This document shows positions 14,592-17,761 of a stretch of DNA of 17,761 nt, in pieces. The notes below the pieces were generated by a model. The model saw only the letters and a list, made by a program, of their open reading frames with translations, ran no database searches and had not been told where the DNA came from. Position numbers and translations under genes: made by a program. This stretch comes from Dehalococcoidia bacterium (GTDB taxonomy: Bacteria > Chloroflexota > Dehalococcoidia > SZUA-161 > SpSt-899), in NCBI GenBank assembly GCA_023271485.1, contig JALPXT010000016.1, positions 1-17,761 of the forward strand, read 5' to 3'. Numbering within the stretch: the first letter of the stretch is position 1; each line of letters starts with the position of its first letter.

Positions 14592-14602
14592 GGTCGTGAA
14601 CA

Positions 14603-15037
14603 ATGGCAGATCTCGATGGTGAATTCGAACCTGTACTGGTGGGTTTCTTCTGTAATTGGTGTACCGCCACTGCCGCCGATCTGGCGGGGACCACCAGGCT
14701 CCAGTATCCACCAAACATTCGTCCCATTCGCACTATGTGCAGCAGCTCGGTCGATCCGGTCTACATACTCAAAGCCTTGCTCCGGGGAGCTGACGGGGTT
14801 TTCATCGGTGGATGTGTACCTGGCGATTGCCACTACGTCTCCGGCAATTTCAAGGAACGAAGGCGGATAGCGGCTTTCAAGACGATCCTCGATACGCTGG
14901 GATTGGAGCACGAACGCATCTGGCTGCGATGGATCAGTGCTGCCGAGGGGCAGAAGTTCGCCGCCACGATGCGCGAATTCACCGCGAAGATGAAAGAACT
15001 CGGGCCTAGCCCGTTCAAGAAAGGCTGGTCGATTTAA
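14603..15037 (+). CDS. mvhD: MvhD/FlpD-like [2Fe-2S] electron-transfer subunit
   Basis: This small protein (144 aa) docks an electron donor, such as a hydrogenase or formate or NADH module, to HdrA. The [2Fe-2S] ligands of the family are visible: CNWC near residue 17, RTMC near residue 46, and GGCVPGDCHYVSGN near residue 75. The block YILKALLRGADGVFIGGC is the family core. The start has a strong SD inside the end of a heptamer array. It follows hdrA2 directly and precedes an FrhB-like gene by 1 nt. This order is known from Hdr clusters in sulfate reducers and methanogens, where MvhD is sometimes fused to HdrA. No hydrogenase large subunit is in the window, so its input is probably the NuoE/F module or the FrhB-like protein. 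Confidence 0.93.
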   Translation: MADLDGEFEPVLVGFFCNWCTATAADLAGTTRLQYPPNIRPIRTMCSSSVDPVYILKALLRGADGVFIGGCVPGDCHYVSGNFKERRRIAAFKTILDTLGLEHERIWLRWISAAEGQKFAATMREFTAKMKELGPSPFKKGWSI

Positions 15038-15038
15038 A

Positions 15039-16175
15039 ATGCCGCAAAGTGCTGTTCTTAAGGTAAAAGACGGGAATCTGCCGAACGCGATAAAGGATTT
15101 TCTTAAGGGTCTGCTGGAGAAGAATCTGGTAGAGGCTCTACTGGTGCCGGTGGAGCTTCCCTCGGGGAATAATGTGATGCTCACCCTGGTGACAAAGGTG
15201 GAGAAACTCGAAGATGCCAGGCCCCTGGCTCCGGTAATGCCGGTGAATGCCGCAAAAATAGTCTCCACCCTTACGAAGCTCGCACCCAGCGAGAAGAAGA
15301 TCGGGGTCATCTTACGGTCGTGCGAGCTGCGCGCTCTCACGGAACTGGTCAAGTTGAAACAGGCTGATCTCACCAATCTGATCCTGATAGGGATCGATTG
15401 CCTGGGGACCTGCTCGGTTGCCACATATGGCATGTTCTGCCGGGAGAACGCCTCGCCGGCAGAGGAATTTCTCAAGCGAGTGGCGGATGGCGACGACTCG
15501 CTGCTGCGAGAGGCCTGTCGAATATGCGAGTATCCCGCCCCGATCAATAGCGAAGCGTCCGATATCACCATCGGACTGATCGGGATGGACTGGAAAGAAG
15601 GGATTCTGCTTCAGGCGGCTAGCCCCGAGGGAGAGTTGATTATCGATGCCCTGGAGCTTGGTGCAGAGGGCGACCCCTCGCAACGAGAGGCTGCCCTGGC
15701 GGCGCTCACCGAAGAGCGGATAAGGCAGCGGGACCTTCTCCTGCAGCAGACTGAGCAGGAGCTCAAAGGGCAGGATAACATGCTGCAATTGCTTGCCCCC
15801 TGTGTCGCCTGCCACAATTGTCGCATCGCTTGCCCCATCTGCTATTGCAAGGAATGTTTGCTCGATTCACCCACCATGGTGGAGTTTGAGGCGGAGAAAT
15901 ACGTGAGCTGGGCCGAGCAGAAGGGAGCACTGCGAATGCCCGCCGATAGCCTGCTCTTCCATCTGGTGCGGCTCAATCATATGGCCACGTCCTGTGTGGG
16001 CTGTGGGCTTTGTGAGGATGCCTGCCCCAACGGTATAGCGCTTATGAAGCCCTTTCGCCTCGTGGGATTGAGGGTGCAGCGTCTCTTCGACTATCTTCCG
16101 GGAAGAAGCCTCGACGATGAGCTTCCCCTGACTGCCTACCGTGAAGAGGAATTCGGCGAGCTGGGGTACAAATAG
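15039..16175 (+). CDS. FrhB/FdhB-like flavin/Fe-S protein with two [4Fe-4S] motifs
   Basis: This 378-aa protein resembles the beta subunits of F420-linked hydrogenases and formate dehydrogenases. GVILRSCELRALTELVKL and LILIGIDCLGTCSV fit the FrhB core block that contacts flavin. Here the [4Fe-4S] motifs lie after that domain: CVACHNCRIACPICYC (about residue 254) and CVGCGLCEDACPNGI (about residue 319). In canonical FrhB the ferredoxin motif comes first. The region between holds a charged helix rich in Glu and Gln. The gene begins 1 nt after mvhD with no clear SD, so the two are probably translated together. It may be a second electron entry or exit of the Hdr complex; F420, formate-derived electrons or another partner cannot be decided from sequence. 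AsrA-like proteins are a more distant alternative. Confidence 0.75.
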   Translation: MPQSAVLKVKDGNLPNAIKDFLKGLLEKNLVEALLVPVELPSGNNVMLTLVTKVEKLEDARPLAPVMPVNAAKIVSTLTKLAPSEKKIGVILRSCELRALTELVKLKQADLTNLILIGIDCLGTCSVATYGMFCRENASPAEEFLKRVADGDDSLLREACRICEYPAPINSEASDITIGLIGMDWKEGILLQAASPEGELIIDALELGAEGDPSQREAALAALTEERIRQRDLLLQQTEQELKGQDNMLQLLAPCVACHNCRIACPICYCKECLLDSPTMVEFEAEKYVSWAEQKGALRMPADSLLFHLVRLNHMATSCVGCGLCEDACPNGIALMKPFRLVGLRVQRLFDYLPGRSLDDELPLTAYREEEFGELGYK

Positions 16176-16196
16176 GGTTCAAGGTTCAAGGTTTGA
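16176..16196 (+). repeat. Three-unit heptamer array before the sdhB-like gene
   Basis: GGTTCAA, GGTTCAA and GGTTTGA follow directly after the stop codon. The rest of the 95-nt spacer (16197-16270) shows no good promoter by eye. It ends with AGGAGGG (16259-16265), five nt before the next ATG. Confidence 0.65.
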
Positions 16197-16270
16197 GTGA
16201 TGGGTGATACGGGCAATTGATTGTCGATCACTGATACCGATTAGGCATCACATGTGCGAGGAGGGTCAGG

Positions 16271-17011
16271 ATGAGCGCAACGGAAATAACCGGGGTCAAA
16301 TTGATACCGGTCTACATCATGGGCAAGCGCTACGAGGTTCCGGAGGGCTTGACTATCATGAAGGCCATGGAATATTCCGGGTACATATTTATCCGTGGCT
16401 GCGGCTGCCGCGGGGGCATCTGCGGCGCTTGCGGAACGGTTTATCGGAAGTCGAAGGACTACAAGATATACACCGGGCTTGCCTGTCAGACGGTGATTGA
16501 ACCGGAGATGTATCTGGCGCAGATTCCCTTTTATCCCGCAAACCGGGCGGATTACAATCTTGATGATCTGACGTCAGCCCCGGAGGGAATATACAAGCTT
16601 TACCCGGAGCTATTCCGCTGTGTCGCCTGTAATGCCTGCACCAAGGTCTGTCCGATGAAGATTGAGGTCATGGACGTTATGGCGCTGCTGAAGCAAGGGA
16701 ACATAGCGAAGGCAGTCGAGCTTTCTTTCGATTGTATCCAGTGTGGGCTTTGCGCCAGCCGCTGCTTTGGGGAGTTGCCCCAATACCACATAACTCAACT
16801 GGCCCGAAGGCTCTATGGCGCCAGGATTGCTCCCAGATCGAGGCATCTCGCCGAAGTGGATGAATCTATCAAGTCGGGAAGATATGAAGAGCCCCTGAGG
16901 AAACTTGCCGGCATGGCTGAGAATGAGCTCCGGAAACTTTATCACGAAAGAGAGATAGAGCCCTGGGAGGAGGGAGATGACTGGCGGCCCGAGGAAACAG
17001 GGTATCTATAG
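16271..17011 (+). CDS. sdhB: Succinate dehydrogenase/fumarate reductase Fe-S subunit-like protein
   Basis: This 246-aa subunit should carry electrons between the flavoprotein downstream and its partner. The N-terminal domain has the [2Fe-2S] pattern CGCRGGICGAC (about residues 44-54) with a later Cys in GLACQT. The C-terminal domain has CVACNACTKVCP (about residue 117) and CIQCGLCASRC (about residue 156). In quinone-reactive SdhB/FrdB the second site normally holds a [3Fe-4S] cluster with one Cys replaced; here all four Cys are present and the following Pro is missing. This suggests a second [4Fe-4S] cluster, as in HdrC or thiol:fumarate reductase-type proteins, and a soluble partner. The tail is acidic and helical without membrane segments. 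The SD is strong, and the flavoprotein gene follows after 14 nt. No membrane anchor gene is present in the window. Confidence 0.85.
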   Translation: MSATEITGVKLIPVYIMGKRYEVPEGLTIMKAMEYSGYIFIRGCGCRGGICGACGTVYRKSKDYKIYTGLACQTVIEPEMYLAQIPFYPANRADYNLDDLTSAPEGIYKLYPELFRCVACNACTKVCPMKIEVMDVMALLKQGNIAKAVELSFDCIQCGLCASRCFGELPQYHITQLARRLYGARIAPRSRHLAEVDESIKSGRYEEPLRKLAGMAENELRKLYHEREIEPWEEGDDWRPEETGYL

Positions 17012-17025
17012 CGAGGGAGAGAATA

Positions 17026-17761
17026 ATGCCGTATCCAGAAGAAGTCAAGACATTCATAAGAAAGGTTGAGGATACCAGGCCGGCGCGAATAGAGAAAAGA
17101 AAACTGGGTGAGGAGTTTCCCTTCATGTCGCCGGAGGAAAGGGATGATATCCTGAAGTATCATCCCGACTATAATGAGGAGGGGCGCCGGGAACTAAAAG
17201 TGGGGCTGAGCAAAGGTTACCGCATCCCTCACGAGTTTGCGGATCTTCTCGAAGCCAGGAGCAGGGTTGACCCCGATGCTATGGATCTATCGGCTATCGA
17301 TTACGAAACCGACGTTCTGGTCATTGGTGGCGGCGGAGCAGGAACAGCCGCCGCGCTGCTGGCTCAGGAACAGGGGGCCAAGGTGGTATTGATCACCAAG
17401 CTTCGCCACGGTGATGCCAATACGATGATGGCCGAGGGAGGCATACAAGCTGCCTCCAAGGCATGGAAGGACTCTCCGTATTATCACTACCTGGATGTGC
17501 TTGGCGGCGGGCATTTCAAGAACGATCCTGACCTCGTGTATACCCTGGTCAACCAGGCTCCGGAAGTCTTAATCTGGCTGGAAGGCCTGGGGGTTTGCTT
17601 CTCCAAAGGAGCGGATGGAACTCTGGAATCCATGCATGGTGCGGGGACCTCCAGGAAGAGAATGCATTATTGCGCTGATATAACGGGCACCGAAATCATG
17701 CGCACCCTCCGTGACGAGGTGCGAAATCGCTCTCAGGACATAAGGGTCATCGAGTTTACAG
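17026..17761 (+). CDS. sdhA: SdhA/FrdA-like FAD flavoprotein, N-terminal part (cut by right window edge)
   Basis: This is the catalytic subunit expected to interconvert succinate and fumarate. ATG 17026 is preceded by AGGGAGA with a 5-nt spacer. The frame is open for 245 codons to the window end. An unusual N-terminal extension of about 90 charged residues precedes the FAD Rossmann site G101-x-G103-xx-G106. MAEGGIQAA (from Met135) corresponds to the flavin-contact block; the residue equivalent to the His that binds FAD covalently in SdhA/FrdA is Asn132, so FAD is probably non-covalent, as in L-aspartate oxidase and soluble fumarate reductases. SMHGAGTSRKRMHYCADITG is the start of the substrate domain. 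The catalytic Arg lies beyond the edge and cannot be checked. Related oxidases such as NadB or adenylylsulfate reductase-like proteins remain possible, but the adjacent SdhB-like gene favours a succinate/fumarate enzyme. Confidence 0.83.
   Translation, partial: MPYPEEVKTFIRKVEDTRPARIEKRKLGEEFPFMSPEERDDILKYHPDYNEEGRRELKVGLSKGYRIPHEFADLLEARSRVDPDAMDLSAIDYETDVLVIGGGGAGTAAALLAQEQGAKVVLITKLRHGDANTMMAEGGIQAASKAWKDSPYYHYLDVLGGGHFKNDPDLVYTLVNQAPEVLIWLEGLGVCFSKGADGTLESMHGAGTSRKRMHYCADITGTEIMRTLRDEVRNRSQDIRVIEFT

Overview
The window is an anaerobic central-metabolism and electron-transfer locus. From base 536 to the end every gene lies on the + strand in tight, operon-like spacing. One gene points the other way at the left edge: the 5' part of dihydroorotase (pyrC), whose promoter region is shared with the + strand cluster. 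The moderate-to-high GC, the absence of oxygen-linked genes, the many Fe-S proteins and the Hdr/Nuo-type flavin bifurcation modules point to a strictly anaerobic bacterium. A Chloroflexota (Dehalococcoidia-like) or syntrophic Desulfobacterota/Firmicutes genome would fit. The lineage is an inference and cannot be fixed from this window.

Region 1 (536-5306) is the C3/C4 carboxyl-transfer block. It holds a 12S-type acyl-CoA carboxyltransferase (one base out of frame at a G9 run), a tiny carboxyltransferase accessory protein, a 5S-type oxaloacetate/pyruvate carboxyltransferase fused to a biotin carrier domain, and malate dehydrogenase. No biotin carboxylase and no membrane decarboxylase subunit is present. 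The set therefore looks like a methylmalonyl-CoA:pyruvate transcarboxylase feeding oxaloacetate to or from malate.

Region 2 (5396-6616) holds a solitary HicB-like protein and the alpha half of a two-subunit class I fumarase, without the beta half.

Region 3 (6791-16175) is a heterodisulfide-reductase-type complex: HdrC, HdrB, an NADH-input module (NuoE, NuoF and a HoxU/short NuoG-like protein), two unequal HdrA flavoproteins, MvhD and an FrhB-like Fe-S protein. Region 4 (16271 to the right edge) is a SdhB-like Fe-S protein and a SdhA/FrdA-like flavoprotein, cut by the window end. Together these genes cover methylmalonyl-CoA/oxaloacetate, malate, fumarate and succinate. A soluble electron-bifurcating Hdr complex sits between NADH and the fumarate/succinate couple. 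My main hypothesis is an NADH-driven, ferredoxin-coupled fumarate reductase (or its reverse, for propionate oxidation).

The second theme is repeats. Arrays of 7-nt units occur at many gene junctions (about 4324, 5305, 5684, 12425, 14522, 16176) and once inside hdrA2 (13389-13447). Several are arranged head to head so that they can fold. Some provide a stop codon or run into a Shine-Dalgarno site. Two further palindrome families, each with an 8-9 bp stem and a 3-nt loop, lie inside coding sequence: one twice in the small carboxyltransferase protein, the other once in hdrB and once at the end of nuoE, read in different frames.
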